A stretch of 64,000 nt of DNA from Pseudomonas multiresinivorans (GCF_012971725.1 NZ_CP048833.1:1798001-1862000); one strand, 5' to 3'; shown: positions 45,284-54,731, counted from the stretch's first letter. A program made the numbers and translations. Notes: generated from the sequence alone by a model not told the origin.

Positions 45284-46966
45284 ATGCTGAAAACCCGCGT
45301 CATCCCTGCTGCCCAGAACGCCTATCAGTATCCGTTGTTGATCAAGAGCCTGCTGCTGTCCGGCAGCCGTTATGAAAAGGGCAGGGAGATCGTCTATCGC
45401 GACAGCGTGCGTTACACCTACGCCACGTTCAACGAGCGCGTTGCGCGGCTGGCCAACGTACTGACCGAGGCCGGTGTGAAGGCCGGTGACACCGTGGCGG
45501 TGATGGACTGGGACAGCCACCGTTACCTGGAGTGCATGTTCGCCATCCCGATGATCGGCGCGGTGCTGCACACCATCAACATCCGTCTTTCGCCGGACCA
45601 GATCCTCTACACCATGAACCACGCCGACGACCGCTTCGTGCTGGTCAACAGCGAGTTCGCCGCGCTTTACCAGGGCATCGCCGGGCAACTGACCACGGTG
45701 GAAAAGACCCTGCTGATTACCGATGGCGCCGACAAGACCTGCGCGCTGCCCAACTGTGTCGGCGAGTACGAGACCCTGCTGGCCGCCGCCAGCCCGCGCT
45801 ACGCGTTCCCCGATTTCGACGAGAACTCGGTGGCGACCACCTTCTACACCACCGGCACTACCGGTAACCCCAAGGGTGTGTACTTCACTCACCGCCAACT
45901 GGTACTGCACACCCTGGCGATGGCTTCGACCATCGGCAGCCTGGACAGCATCCGCCTGATGGGCACGGATGATGTGTACATGCCGATCACCCCGATGTTC
46001 CACGTCCATGCCTGGGGTGTGCCCTACGTCGCGACCATGCTGGGGGTGAAGCAGGTGTATCCGGGGCGTTACGAGCCGGAATTGCTGTGCAAGCTGATCC
46101 GCGAGGAGAAGGTGACTTTCTCCCACTGCGTGCCGACCATCCTGCAGATGATGCTCAACGCCGCCAGCGCCAGGGACCACGACTTCGGCGGGCTGAAGAT
46201 CATCATCGGCGGAAGCGCGCTGAACCATGCGCTGTATGACGCCGCCAAGGCCCGTGGCATCCAGCTCACCGCCGCCTATGGGATGTCCGAGACCTGCCCG
46301 CTGATTTCCTGTGGCTACCTCAACCAGGAGCTTTGCGCCGGCAGCGAGGATGAGCGCACCACCTACCGCATCAAGGCCGGTGTGCCGGTGCCACTGGTGG
46401 AAGCGGCGATCATGGACGAACACGGTCAGTTCCTTCCGGCCGACGGCGAGTCCCAGGGCGAGCTGGTGCTGCGCGCGCCCTGGCTGACCCAGGGCTACTT
46501 CCGCGAGCCGGAGAAGGGCGAGGAGCTCTGGGCCGGCGGCTGGATGCATACCGGCGACGTGGCGACCCTCGATGGCATGGGCTTCATCGATATCCGCGAC
46601 CGTATCAAGGATGTGATCAAGACCGGCGGCGAATGGTTGTCCTCCCTGGAGCTGGAAGACCTCATCAGCCGTCATCCGGCGGTGCGCGAAGTCGCGGTGG
46701 TCGGCGTGCCCGATCCGCAGTGGGGCGAGCGCCCGTTCGCCCTGCTGGTGTTGCGCGACGGCCAGGCCCTGGATGCCAAGGCGCTGCGCGAGCACCTCAA
46801 GCCTTTCGTCGAGCAGGGCCACATCAACAAATGGGCAATTCCCTCGCAGATCGCCGTTGTTACTGAAGTTCCCAAGACCAGTGTCGGCAAGCTCGACAAG
46901 AAGCGTATCCGGGTAGACATCGCCCAATGGCAAGAGGCCGGCAGCGCCTTCCTCTCCACGGTGTGA
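45284..46966 (+). CDS. fatty-acid-type acyl-CoA ligase (AMP-binding)
   Basis: 560 residues. Activates a carboxylic acid with ATP and CoA. The AMP-binding motif FYTTGTTGNPKGVYFTHRQ lies near residue 192. AYGMSETCPLIS, WMHTGDVATLDGMGFIDIRDRIKDVIKTGGEW and the C-terminal Lys loop (KTSVGKLDKKRIR) follow. It is closest to AlkK-type medium/long-chain ligases. The start at 45284 (MLKTRVIPAAQNAYQYPLL) was preferred to 45242 or 45200. It is followed by the DUF1302 gene 208 bases on and may belong to the same regulon. Confidence 0.9.
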   Translation: MLKTRVIPAAQNAYQYPLLIKSLLLSGSRYEKGREIVYRDSVRYTYATFNERVARLANVLTEAGVKAGDTVAVMDWDSHRYLECMFAIPMIGAVLHTINIRLSPDQILYTMNHADDRFVLVNSEFAALYQGIAGQLTTVEKTLLITDGADKTCALPNCVGEYETLLAAASPRYAFPDFDENSVATTFYTTGTTGNPKGVYFTHRQLVLHTLAMASTIGSLDSIRLMGTDDVYMPITPMFHVHAWGVPYVATMLGVKQVYPGRYEPELLCKLIREEKVTFSHCVPTILQMMLNAASARDHDFGGLKIIIGGSALNHALYDAAKARGIQLTAAYGMSETCPLISCGYLNQELCAGSEDERTTYRIKAGVPVPLVEAAIMDEHGQFLPADGESQGELVLRAPWLTQGYFREPEKGEELWAGGWMHTGDVATLDGMGFIDIRDRIKDVIKTGGEWLSSLELEDLISRHPAVREVAVVGVPDPQWGERPFALLVLRDGQALDAKALREHLKPFVEQGHINKWAIPSQIAVVTEVPKTSVGKLDKKRIRVDIAQWQEAGSAFLSTV

Positions 46967-46997
46967 CCGACGACCGGCAAGTCACGGATTGCGGGCG

Positions 46998-47025
46998 GCC
47001 GTGCCAAGCAAGCGCTTGGCACGGC
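46998..47025. terminator. 12-bp hairpin after the acyl-CoA ligase, no U-tract
   Basis: Perfect arms gccgtgccaagc and gcttggcacggc around aagc, 32 bases after the ligase stop. No T-run follows, so it could equally be an operator for the downstream DUF1302 promoter. Confidence 0.4.
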
Positions 47026-47174
47026 GCAGCCCAGTGACCACGCCACCTCGGGCTCTGCGCAAGCGTCTAGTCAGGGCCTTTGTAAGACAAATCACACTTT
47101 CGAGCGATCAAGCACCGTAGGACGCTGGATATAGTCGCCGCTACTCATAACAAAAAACACATGGAGTAGCGTCG

Positions 47175-49097
47175 ATGAAAACCATGCAACATATCTGGCG
47201 CCTGGCACGGTTGCCGCTGGCAGTCAGCCTGGCTTCTTCGCTGGCGGCTCCTGCTTCCGCCGTCAGCTTCAACATCGGGGAAATCGAAGGCTCGTTCGAC
47301 TCGACGCTGTCCGTGGGGGCCAGCTGGTCGACGCAGAATCCGAACAGCAACCTCATCGGCGTGAACAACGGCGGCAAGGGCCTGTCCCAGACCTCCGACG
47401 ACGGCCACCTGAACTACAAGGCCGGCAAGACCTTCTCGAAGATCTTCAAGGGCATCCACGACCTCGAGCTCAAGTACGGTGACACCGGCGTCTTCGTGCG
47501 CGGCAAGTACTGGTACGACTTCGAGCAGAAGGATGAGAACACCGAGTTCAAGCCGCTCTCCGACCACAACCGCAAGGAAGCCGCCCAGGCCTCCGGCGGT
47601 GAAATCCTCGACGCCTTCATCTACCACAACTACAACATCGCCGACCTGCCGGGCACCGTGCGCCTGGGCAAGCAGGTGGTGAACTGGGGTGAAAGTACCT
47701 TCATCCAGAACGGTATCAGCGTGATCAACCCGTTCGACGTCACCGCCTTCCGCCGCCCGGGCTCCGAGATCAAGGAAGCCCTGGTGCCGGTGAACATGTT
47801 CTACCTGTCACAGAACCTCACCGAGAACCTTTCCGCTGAAGGTTTCTACCAGCTGGAGTGGGACCAGACGGTGGTCGACAACTGCGGCACCTTCTTCTCC
47901 CAGCCGGACGTGGTGGCTGACGGCTGTACCCAGAACCTCGCGGTGCTGACCAACAACGCGGCCTCGATCCGCACCCTGAACGGCCTGCTTGGCCCGAACC
48001 TGGCGGTGACCCCGTCGCCGTGGAACGAAGGCCTGGTGGTCCAGCGCGGCCCGGACCGTGACGCCCGCGACAGCGGCCAATACGGCTTCTCGCTGAAGTA
48101 CTTCGCCGACAGCCTGAACACCGAGTTCGGCGGTTACTACATGAACTATCACAGCCGCCTGCCGATCTTCAGCGGTCGTGGCGCCGATGCCTCCAAGGTG
48201 GCGCAGATCAATCAACTGATCACCAACATCGCGGCGATCAGTCCGTCCCTGGCGGCCCAGGCCGGCGCGGCGGCGATGGCGGGCAACTCGAGCTACTTCA
48301 TCGAGTACCCCGAAGACATCCGCCTGTACGGCCTGAGCTTCTCCACCACGCTGCCCACCGGTACCGCCTGGCAGGGCGAGATCAGCTACCGCCCGAACGC
48401 ACCGGTGCAGTTGAACACCACCGACATCCTGTATTCCGGCCTCGACCCGGTGTCCATCGGCGGCAACCACGTCTACGACAACGCCTCCGTGCTGACCGGC
48501 ACCGCCGGCCAGGACCTGCATGGCTACCGCCGCAAGGAAGTTACCCAACTGCAGACCACCTTCACCCACTTCTTCGATCAGGTCATGGGCGCCGAGCGTC
48601 TGACCCTGGTGGGTGAAGTCGGCTGGACCCACGTTGGCGGTCTGGAAAGCCAGAACGATGCACGCTACGGCCGTGACCCCGTGTTCGGCCCGGGCCCGCT
48701 GAACGGCAGCCTCAACGGCCGCCCGACCTGCGAGGCGCTCAACGCGTCCACTCTGGGCTCCGGTCCGCAGAACAACCTGTCGCGCAAGTGCGAAAGCGAC
48801 GGCTTCACCACCGCTGACTCCTGGGGCTACCGCGCCCGTGCGATCTGGGACTACAACGACGTCTTCGCCGGTGTGAACCTCAAGCCCAACGTGGCCTGGT
48901 CCCACGACGTGGACGGCTACTCCCCCGGCCCCGGCGGCAACTTCGAGGAAGGCCGCAAGGCAGTCAGCCTGGGTATCGACGCCGACTACCTGAACACCTA
49001 CACCGCCAGCCTGGCCTACACCAACTACTTCGACGGCAAGTACTCCACCGTCGACGATCGCGACTTCGTCAGCCTGAGCTTCGGTGTGACCTTCTAA
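47175..49097 (+). CDS. DUF1302 family protein, probable outer-membrane barrel
   Basis: 640 residues. Signal peptide (MKTMQHIWRLARLPLAVSLASSLAAPASA) followed by an aromatic/Gly-rich, alternating beta pattern (FDSTLSVGASWSTQN, YGDTGVFVRGKYWYDF, GTVRLGKQVVNWGEST). The last residue is Phe in FVSLSFGVTF, as in outer-membrane barrels. The LRLGKQVVNWGES-type block is a DUF1302 hallmark. Members accompany DUF1329 genes in loci for uptake or catabolism of hydrophobic compounds. GGAG is 8 bases before the ATG. A 13-bp GC hairpin separates it from the DUF1329 gene. Confidence 0.9.
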   Translation: MKTMQHIWRLARLPLAVSLASSLAAPASAVSFNIGEIEGSFDSTLSVGASWSTQNPNSNLIGVNNGGKGLSQTSDDGHLNYKAGKTFSKIFKGIHDLELKYGDTGVFVRGKYWYDFEQKDENTEFKPLSDHNRKEAAQASGGEILDAFIYHNYNIADLPGTVRLGKQVVNWGESTFIQNGISVINPFDVTAFRRPGSEIKEALVPVNMFYLSQNLTENLSAEGFYQLEWDQTVVDNCGTFFSQPDVVADGCTQNLAVLTNNAASIRTLNGLLGPNLAVTPSPWNEGLVVQRGPDRDARDSGQYGFSLKYFADSLNTEFGGYYMNYHSRLPIFSGRGADASKVAQINQLITNIAAISPSLAAQAGAAAMAGNSSYFIEYPEDIRLYGLSFSTTLPTGTAWQGEISYRPNAPVQLNTTDILYSGLDPVSIGGNHVYDNASVLTGTAGQDLHGYRRKEVTQLQTTFTHFFDQVMGAERLTLVGEVGWTHVGGLESQNDARYGRDPVFGPGPLNGSLNGRPTCEALNASTLGSGPQNNLSRKCESDGFTTADSWGYRARAIWDYNDVFAGVNLKPNVAWSHDVDGYSPGPGGNFEEGRKAVSLGIDADYLNTYTASLAYTNYFDGKYSTVDDRDFVSLSFGVTF

Positions 49098-49121
49098 GCC
49101 GGCCGTTCAACCGGCAACCGG

Positions 49122-49155
49122 CCCGCCCGCGCGGCGGGCCATCCGCGCGGGCGGG
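49122..49155 (+). other. very stable GC hairpin between the DUF1302 and DUF1329 genes
   Basis: Perfect 13-base arms cccgcccgcgcgg (49122-49134) and ccgcgcgggcggg (49143-49155) with an 8-base loop, without U-tract. It may protect the 3' end of the upstream message or cause partial termination that sets the ratio of the two proteins. Confidence 0.6.
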
Positions 49156-49252
49156 GTGACCCGCCCCGCGCGAGCAGCAGACAAGACCCGCGAACCGCGT
49201 TTGCAAGCGCAGTTACCGCGGTGGGCAAAGACTCAACGAGGACGATAAACGA

Positions 49253-50620
49253 ATGAGAACAACAAAGATCCTGCTGCACACGGGCGCCCTGGCGCTCAGC
49301 CTCATCGCCTCCCAGGTGATGGCGGCCGTCTCTGCCGATGAAGCGGCGAAGCTGGGCTCCACCCTGACCCCGATGGGCGCGGAAAAGGCCGGCAATGCCG
49401 ATGGCTCCATCCCGGCCTGGACCGGTGGCCTGCCCAAGAACGCCGGCACTGCCGACAGCAAGGGCTTCCTCAGCGATCCGTTCGCCAGCGAGAAGCCGCT
49501 GTTCACCATCACTGCGCAGAACATGGACCAGTACAAGTCCAAGCTGACCCCCGGCCAACAGGCGATGTTCAAGCGCTACCCCGACACCTACAAGATGCCG
49601 GTCTACACCACGCACCGTACCGCCACCGTGCCGGAGAACGTGCTGGAAGCGACCAAGAAGAACGCTACCAGCACCAAGCTGCTGCAGGGCGGTAACGGCC
49701 TGGAGAACTTCCAGGTAGCCAACCCGTTCCCGATTCCGAAGGACGGCCTGGAAGTCATCTGGAACCACATCACCCGCTACCGTGGCGGCCACGTGCGCCG
49801 TCTGGTGACCCAGGCGACCCCGCAGGTCAACGGTTCCTACTCGCTGGTGTACTTCCAGGACGAATTCGTCTTCCGCACCGACCTGAAGGACTACGATGCC
49901 AGCAAACCGAGCAACGTGCTGTTCTACTTCAAGCAACGCGTCACCGCCCCGGCTCGCCTGGCCGGTAACGTGCTGCTGGTGCACGAGACCCTCGACCAGG
50001 TGAAGGAACCGCGCCTGGCGTGGCTGTACAACGCCGGTCAGCGCCGCGTACGCCGCGCCCCGCAGGTGTCCTACGATGGCCCGGGTACCGCCGCCGACGG
50101 CCTGCGTACTTCCGACAACCTGGACATGTACAACGGCGCGCCGGACCGCTACGACTGGAAACTGGTGGGCAAGCAGGAGCTGTACATCCCGTACAACAAC
50201 TACAAGATGGACGATCCGAAGCTGAAGTACTCGGACATCATCAAGCCCGGCCACCTGAACCAGGACCTGGCCCGCTACGAGCTGCACCGCGTATGGCACG
50301 TGACCGCCACCCTGAAGCCGGGCGAGCGCCACATCTACGCCAAGCGTGACTTCTTCATCGACGAGGACACCTGGCAGGCCGTGGAGATCGACCACTACGA
50401 CGGTCGCGGCACCCTGTGGCGCGTTGCCGAGGCGTTCAACCAGTACTACTACAACTACCAGGTACCGTGGTACACCGCGGAAACCCTGTATGACCTGCTG
50501 TCCGGTCGTTACCTGGTGCTGGGCCTGAAGAACGAGGAGAAATCCGCCTACGACTTCAACTACAGCGCCTCGGAAAGCGACTTCACCCCGGCAGCGCTTC
50601 GCCAGGAAGGCGTGCGCTGA
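49253..50620 (+). CDS. DUF1329 family periplasmic protein (LolA/LolB-like)
   Basis: 455 residues. Signal peptide MRTTKILLHTGALALSLIASQVMA, then the DUF1329 domain: AAKLGSTLTPMGAEKAGNADGSIPAWTGG at the start and LAWLYNAGQRRVRRAPQVSYDGPG in the middle. ELHRVWHVTATLKPGERHIYAKRDFFIDEDTWQAVEIDHYDGRG follows. The fold resembles lipoprotein carriers, suggesting transport of a hydrophobic ligand across the periplasm. GAGGA precedes the ATG. It is partnered with the DUF1302 gene and ends in a strong terminator. Confidence 0.9.
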   Translation: MRTTKILLHTGALALSLIASQVMAAVSADEAAKLGSTLTPMGAEKAGNADGSIPAWTGGLPKNAGTADSKGFLSDPFASEKPLFTITAQNMDQYKSKLTPGQQAMFKRYPDTYKMPVYTTHRTATVPENVLEATKKNATSTKLLQGGNGLENFQVANPFPIPKDGLEVIWNHITRYRGGHVRRLVTQATPQVNGSYSLVYFQDEFVFRTDLKDYDASKPSNVLFYFKQRVTAPARLAGNVLLVHETLDQVKEPRLAWLYNAGQRRVRRAPQVSYDGPGTAADGLRTSDNLDMYNGAPDRYDWKLVGKQELYIPYNNYKMDDPKLKYSDIIKPGHLNQDLARYELHRVWHVTATLKPGERHIYAKRDFFIDEDTWQAVEIDHYDGRGTLWRVAEAFNQYYYNYQVPWYTAETLYDLLSGRYLVLGLKNEEKSAYDFNYSASESDFTPAALRQEGVR

Positions 50621-50651
50621 TCCCCCGATCCCCACGGGTGGTTCCGCGGTG

Positions 50652-50684
50652 AAAAAAAGACCGGCCTTCGGGCCGGTTTTTTTA
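50652..50684 (+). terminator. rho-independent terminator
   Basis: Hairpin aaaaaaagaccggcc-ttcg-ggccggttttttt, 32 bases after the DUF1329 stop codon. Confidence 0.93.
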
Positions 50685-50855
50685 TGGGGCATCATCTGTC
50701 AGATGAATGGAGGCGGGAATGTCGGACGCCTTCCAGTCATCTTGTGAGCAAAGGTAACAAAATCGGCTTCAATTCCCGCCCGCAAGGGGCTAGGCTCCGT
50801 CCTCAGTGTGACCTTCGTCGACATAGCGATAAGAGCTAGAGCAAGAGCCAGGCCG

Positions 50856-53582
50856 ATGACCGACTTCTCGACTCTGCCAAGACTGACCGATGTTCCCCCC
50901 AGCACGGCCGGCAGCCGCTTCTTCCGGCCGCCGCTGCCGCATGGCCATGTCGCCCGTTCGCGCCTTTGCCAGCGCATGGCCGCAGGGCTGGAGGGACGGC
51001 TGATACTGGTGTCTGCGCCGGCGGGGTTCGGCAAGAGCTCCCTCGCCATCGAGTTCTGCCAGACGCTGGAAAGCCAATGGCACAGTCTATGGCTGGGGCT
51101 CAGTGCCAGGGACAGCGACCCCGGGCGTTTCCTCGAACGCCTGCTCGAAGGCCTCCGCCTGCATTTCCCCACGCTCGGCGAAGAAGCCCTGGCCCTGCTG
51201 AAGATGCGCCAGCGCCACCAGCCCTTTGCCTTCGAAGCCTGGCTTGACGACCTGCTCGATGAACTGGTGGACAGCCTGTCCGTCGAGCGTCCGCTGCTGC
51301 TGGTGCTGGACGACTATCACCTGGCCCAGGGCGCAGTGCTCGACCGATGCCTGCAATTCCTGCTCAACCACCAGCCCGCCGGCCTGGTCGTGCTGGTCAC
51401 CAGCCGGCAGCGTCCGGACTGGCACCTGGCTCGCCTGCGCCTGTCGCGGCAGTTGCTGGAGTTCTCCGAACAGGACCTGCGCCTGACTGTGGAGGAAACC
51501 GCGCAACTGGTCTCCGCCAACGGCGCGCAGCTCGACGACAATGCCCTGGACAACCTGGTCGAGCGCAGCGAAGGCTGGATCGCCGGCCTGCGCCTGTGGC
51601 TGCTGGCCCACGGCGATGAATTGGCGGCCAACGTGCCGGACCTGTCCGTGCATGGCGCCGAAGAGCTGATCCGTGACTACCTGCTGGAAGAAGTGATCGA
51701 CAAGCAGTCGCCGGAAGTTCAGGTATTCCTGGCCCAGACCGCGCGCTTCGAGCGCTTTTCCGCCGAACTGTGTGATTCCCTCCGGGACTCCCATGACAGC
51801 GCCTCCATCCTGCGTCACCTGCAGCAGCATCAGGTATTCCTGGTACCTCTGGACGAACAGGGCCAGTGGTTCCGCTATCACCACCTGTTCTCCGACCTGC
51901 TGCTGGCGCGCCCGCTGCCCGGTTCCGGGCCGTCCGTAGCCGCGCTGCACCTGCGCGCGTGCCGCTGGTTCAGTGCCCAGGGGCTGTTCGACGACGCGGT
52001 GGAGCAGGCCCTGCGCGCCGGCCACCCGGAAGTCGCGGCGAGCCTGGTTCAGAGCCTGTCCGAAGAACAACTGCTGGCCGAACAGAACGTCGCTACGCTG
52101 CTGCGCTGGAAGATGGACCTGCCCGACAGCCTGCTGGCCAGCACGCCGCGCCTGATCGTGCTGTACAGCTGGGCGCTGGCGCTGGCCTGCCAGCTGGATG
52201 CCGCCGAGGAGCTGGCAGCGCAGCTGTCGCGTTTCCTGCCAGCCGCCGATGCCGCTGCCCAGCGCGATCTGCTCGCGCAATGGCAGGCGCTGGCCGGGGT
52301 TATTGCTCGCGGCCGCGGCGAGATTGATGCGGCCGAGAGCCACTGCGAAGAGGCCATGCACGGCCTTGGCCCGGAACGCTTCGGCCCGCGCCTGTTATGC
52401 CTGTCCACGCTGAGCAACCTGGCCATCGTGCGCGACGATCTGTGGCGCGCGCGCGGCCTTAACAGAGAAGCGCTGGAGCTGGCGCAGCGCTTCGGCAATC
52501 CGCTGTTCGAAGCCATGGTGCATTACGACCGTGCCCGCGTCCTGCAAGCGCGCGGCGAAGTGCTGCGTGCCGAGGACGAAGTGCGCCAGGGGTTGGCGCG
52601 GCTTTCGGGCCTGTCCTCGCAGCGGCGCTACGCGGTGCGCGGCCGATTGATGCTCTACCAGGGCTATCTGCGCAGCCTCGCACTGCAACCGGACGAGGCG
52701 CGCAAATGCCTCAAGGCTGGTATCGAGGAAGCCCGCGCCTGCCGCGACATCAGCCTGGTGATCGGCTTCTGCGTGCTGGCCAGCCTGGAGGGGCGGCTGG
52801 GCAACTACACTCGCGCCTTCGCTCACCTCGCCGAGGTCGAGCGGATGATGCACGTCTGGGACGTGCCGCCGGTCTACTACCTGTCGGCCATTACCCTGAT
52901 CAAGTGCGAGCTCTGGCTTGGCCAGGGCCAGGTGGAACTGGCCAGTGCCTGGCTGGAGCGTCTGCGCGACACCTACACCGGCGCCGAGCCGGCCACGCCG
53001 CCGGAATGCTCGCCGCAGCTGCCGCGCAATGTGGAAATGCTCCAAGCCCAACTGGAGCGCCGCGAAGGCCGCATGGCCGAGGCCGAAGCACGCCTGCGAG
53101 CCGTGGCCAGCGGAGCCCTGCAAGGTGGCGCGCAGTTACAGGCGCGCTTTGCCCAGGGCCAACTGGTTGCCTTGCTGCTGCAGGATGGCCGCGAGCGCGA
53201 GGCTTCCTTCGAGTTGGGCGAATGCCTGGGCGGCCTGGTCGCCGGCCTGACGATCCCGCTGCAGGAAGTGCTGCAGCAGCATCCGGAATGGCTGCGCGAG
53301 CAACTGGCCGTGCGGGCCACCTCGCCAGCCATCGAGGCCCTGCGTGAACGCTTGCCGGCGGCGCCGGAGCGCAGCGCGACGCTCACCGATTGCCTCAGCA
53401 GCCGTGAGCTGGCTGTGCTGGAACTGATCGCCCAGGGCTGCTCGAACCAGGAGATCAGCGATCGCCTGTTCATTTCCCTGCATACCGTGAAGAGCCACGC
53501 CCGGCACATCAACGACAAACTCGGCGTGGAGCGTCGTACTCAGGCGGTGGCGCGGGCGAAGGAGATGGGGTTGCTGCGCTAG
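50856..53582 (+). CDS. LuxR-family MalT-type ATP-dependent regulator
   Basis: 908 residues. STAND/MalT architecture: Walker A VSAPAGFGKSS (about residue 50), Walker B LLLVLDDYH (about 150), then a long helical (TPR-like) sensor region. The C-terminal LuxR helix-turn-helix is LSSRELAVLELIAQGCSNQEISDRLFISLHTVKSHARHINDKLGV. Such proteins bind ATP and an inducer and then activate transcription. It sits just after DUF1302/DUF1329 and is the best candidate regulator of that locus. The ATG at 50856 (MTDFSTLPRLTD) was preferred over 50808. Confidence 0.93.
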   Translation: MTDFSTLPRLTDVPPSTAGSRFFRPPLPHGHVARSRLCQRMAAGLEGRLILVSAPAGFGKSSLAIEFCQTLESQWHSLWLGLSARDSDPGRFLERLLEGLRLHFPTLGEEALALLKMRQRHQPFAFEAWLDDLLDELVDSLSVERPLLLVLDDYHLAQGAVLDRCLQFLLNHQPAGLVVLVTSRQRPDWHLARLRLSRQLLEFSEQDLRLTVEETAQLVSANGAQLDDNALDNLVERSEGWIAGLRLWLLAHGDELAANVPDLSVHGAEELIRDYLLEEVIDKQSPEVQVFLAQTARFERFSAELCDSLRDSHDSASILRHLQQHQVFLVPLDEQGQWFRYHHLFSDLLLARPLPGSGPSVAALHLRACRWFSAQGLFDDAVEQALRAGHPEVAASLVQSLSEEQLLAEQNVATLLRWKMDLPDSLLASTPRLIVLYSWALALACQLDAAEELAAQLSRFLPAADAAAQRDLLAQWQALAGVIARGRGEIDAAESHCEEAMHGLGPERFGPRLLCLSTLSNLAIVRDDLWRARGLNREALELAQRFGNPLFEAMVHYDRARVLQARGEVLRAEDEVRQGLARLSGLSSQRRYAVRGRLMLYQGYLRSLALQPDEARKCLKAGIEEARACRDISLVIGFCVLASLEGRLGNYTRAFAHLAEVERMMHVWDVPPVYYLSAITLIKCELWLGQGQVELASAWLERLRDTYTGAEPATPPECSPQLPRNVEMLQAQLERREGRMAEAEARLRAVASGALQGGAQLQARFAQGQLVALLLQDGREREASFELGECLGGLVAGLTIPLQEVLQQHPEWLREQLAVRATSPAIEALRERLPAAPERSATLTDCLSSRELAVLELIAQGCSNQEISDRLFISLHTVKSHARHINDKLGVERRTQAVARAKEMGLLR

Positions 53583-53633
53583 CGAAGCCCGTGCGGGTCA
53601 TTGATTGCGGCTCGTCGGTGGGCCGCGCCCCCC

Positions 53634-53795
53634 TCCCTAGCCCTCCCCCGCAAGCGGGAGAGGGGATTGATCCTCAGTACGCCCTACCTCCGCTGCCTCC
53701 CTGATTCTCCCCAGAGTTGCATCAGGACCGCGATCCTCTATGAATCTCCGAACAACCCCCTCTCCCTTCAGGGAGAGGGTTGGGGAGAGGGTGCT
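53634..53795. repeat. paired 'ccctctccc' inverted repeats
   Basis: Two hairpins face each other. One is ccctcccccgc-aa-gcgggagaggg (53641-53664, one mismatch), preceded by ccctccctag. The other is ccctctccct-tc-agggagaggg (53758-53779), followed by ttggggagaggg. The outer flanks are inverted copies of each other, giving a BIME-like unit of about 160 bp. It fills the 279-bp gap between the LuxR gene and the hypothetical gene at 53862; no gene is seen there. Confidence 0.75.
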
Positions 53796-53861
53796 GAGCC
53801 TCGGGCTGCGATGCCAGACTGGGCTTCAGCATCTCCAGATGCACACTCGCGCCCTACGGAA

Positions 53862-54731
53862 TTACATCCCCTTCTTCTCGCCCTCCACCGGCGCACTCAG
53901 ATCCAGCCCTTTCGGCGCCGGCTGCCCCTTGGCCGGTGGCGCCAGCTGTTTCTGCACATCCGCCTGGATCGCCTGCAGCACCGGCAGCAGGTCACGCATG
54001 TTCTCGCGCACTTCCGGGTAGGCGTGCTTCTGCGCCAATTCATCCACGCGCATCAGCAGCTGCACGCGCACTTCCGGCGGCAGGTGGATGAACAGCTCGG
54101 GCAGTTGCTTGGCCAGTTCGGCGCTGTAGAGCACCAGGTCCTGGCGATCGAACTGCGCAGTCAGGCCGAGGTAGTCCAGGGCGCTGCTGGTGAGCATCGA
54201 GGCGGCGGCCTTGGCTTCCTGCATGCCCTGCAGGCGCACCGGGTTGCGCTGCTCGCTCTGCGCCAGGGTCATCCAGAACTCCACCGTCAGATTGAACAGG
54301 ATCGCCTGTTCACGCAGCGAGTAGCTCATCAGACCCAGCGCCTCGGCGCCATAGGGCTGCTTGGCGGCGCGGAAGTTGAAGTACAGGCGCATCAGCTCCT
54401 TGAGCTTGAACAGCACCTCGCGCGCCTCGTTCTGCCGCAGCTCCAGCGGCGCATAGATGTTCAGCTGCGGGCGGAAGTTTTCCTCGCTGACCATGCGCTG
54501 GTAGATCGGCCCGGTGAACTCGCCGCTGCGCCGGGGCAGGCCGTTGACCTGGGTTTCGTCGATCTTCTTCAGCGCGTCGATCAGCGCCTGGTAGTCGGCG
54601 CTGGTCCAGGTCCGCTGGATGTCGGGAATCTTCTGACCCAGGTAATAGAGATCGGCGGACAGGGCCGGGCGGCACAGGAGCAGCAACAGCACGGCCAGCG
54701 GCCACAGCGAACGGCGAGTCAGGATCGGCAC
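53862..54731 (-). CDS. secreted hypothetical protein, all-helical
   Basis: 289 residues. Signal peptide MPILTRRSLWPLAVLLLLLCRPALSA, then a soluble, apparently helical protein (TSADYQALIDALKKIDETQ, LRQNEAREVLFKLKELMRLYFNFRAAKQ, LTVEFWMTLAQSEQR, ELAKQLPELFIHLPPEVRVQLLMRVDELAQK). No family is recognised. It is divergent from the alpha/beta hydrolase at 54895. Codon use is typical of the genome. Confidence 0.7.
   Translation of the reverse strand: MPILTRRSLWPLAVLLLLLCRPALSADLYYLGQKIPDIQRTWTSADYQALIDALKKIDETQVNGLPRRSGEFTGPIYQRMVSEENFRPQLNIYAPLELRQNEAREVLFKLKELMRLYFNFRAAKQPYGAEALGLMSYSLREQAILFNLTVEFWMTLAQSEQRNPVRLQGMQEAKAAASMLTSSALDYLGLTAQFDRQDLVLYSAELAKQLPELFIHLPPEVRVQLLMRVDELAQKHAYPEVRENMRDLLPVLQAIQADVQKQLAPPAKGQPAPKGLDLSAPVEGEKKGM

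Noticed and set aside
46998..47025. Intrinsic terminator after the acyl-CoA ligase
   Set aside because: The hairpin is perfect but has no U-tract, so it is listed only at low confidence and not counted as proof of a transcript end.
47202..47219. Sigma-54-like TGGCACG...TTGC string
   Set aside because: It lies inside the DUF1302 coding region and the spacing is wrong for a -24/-12 promoter.
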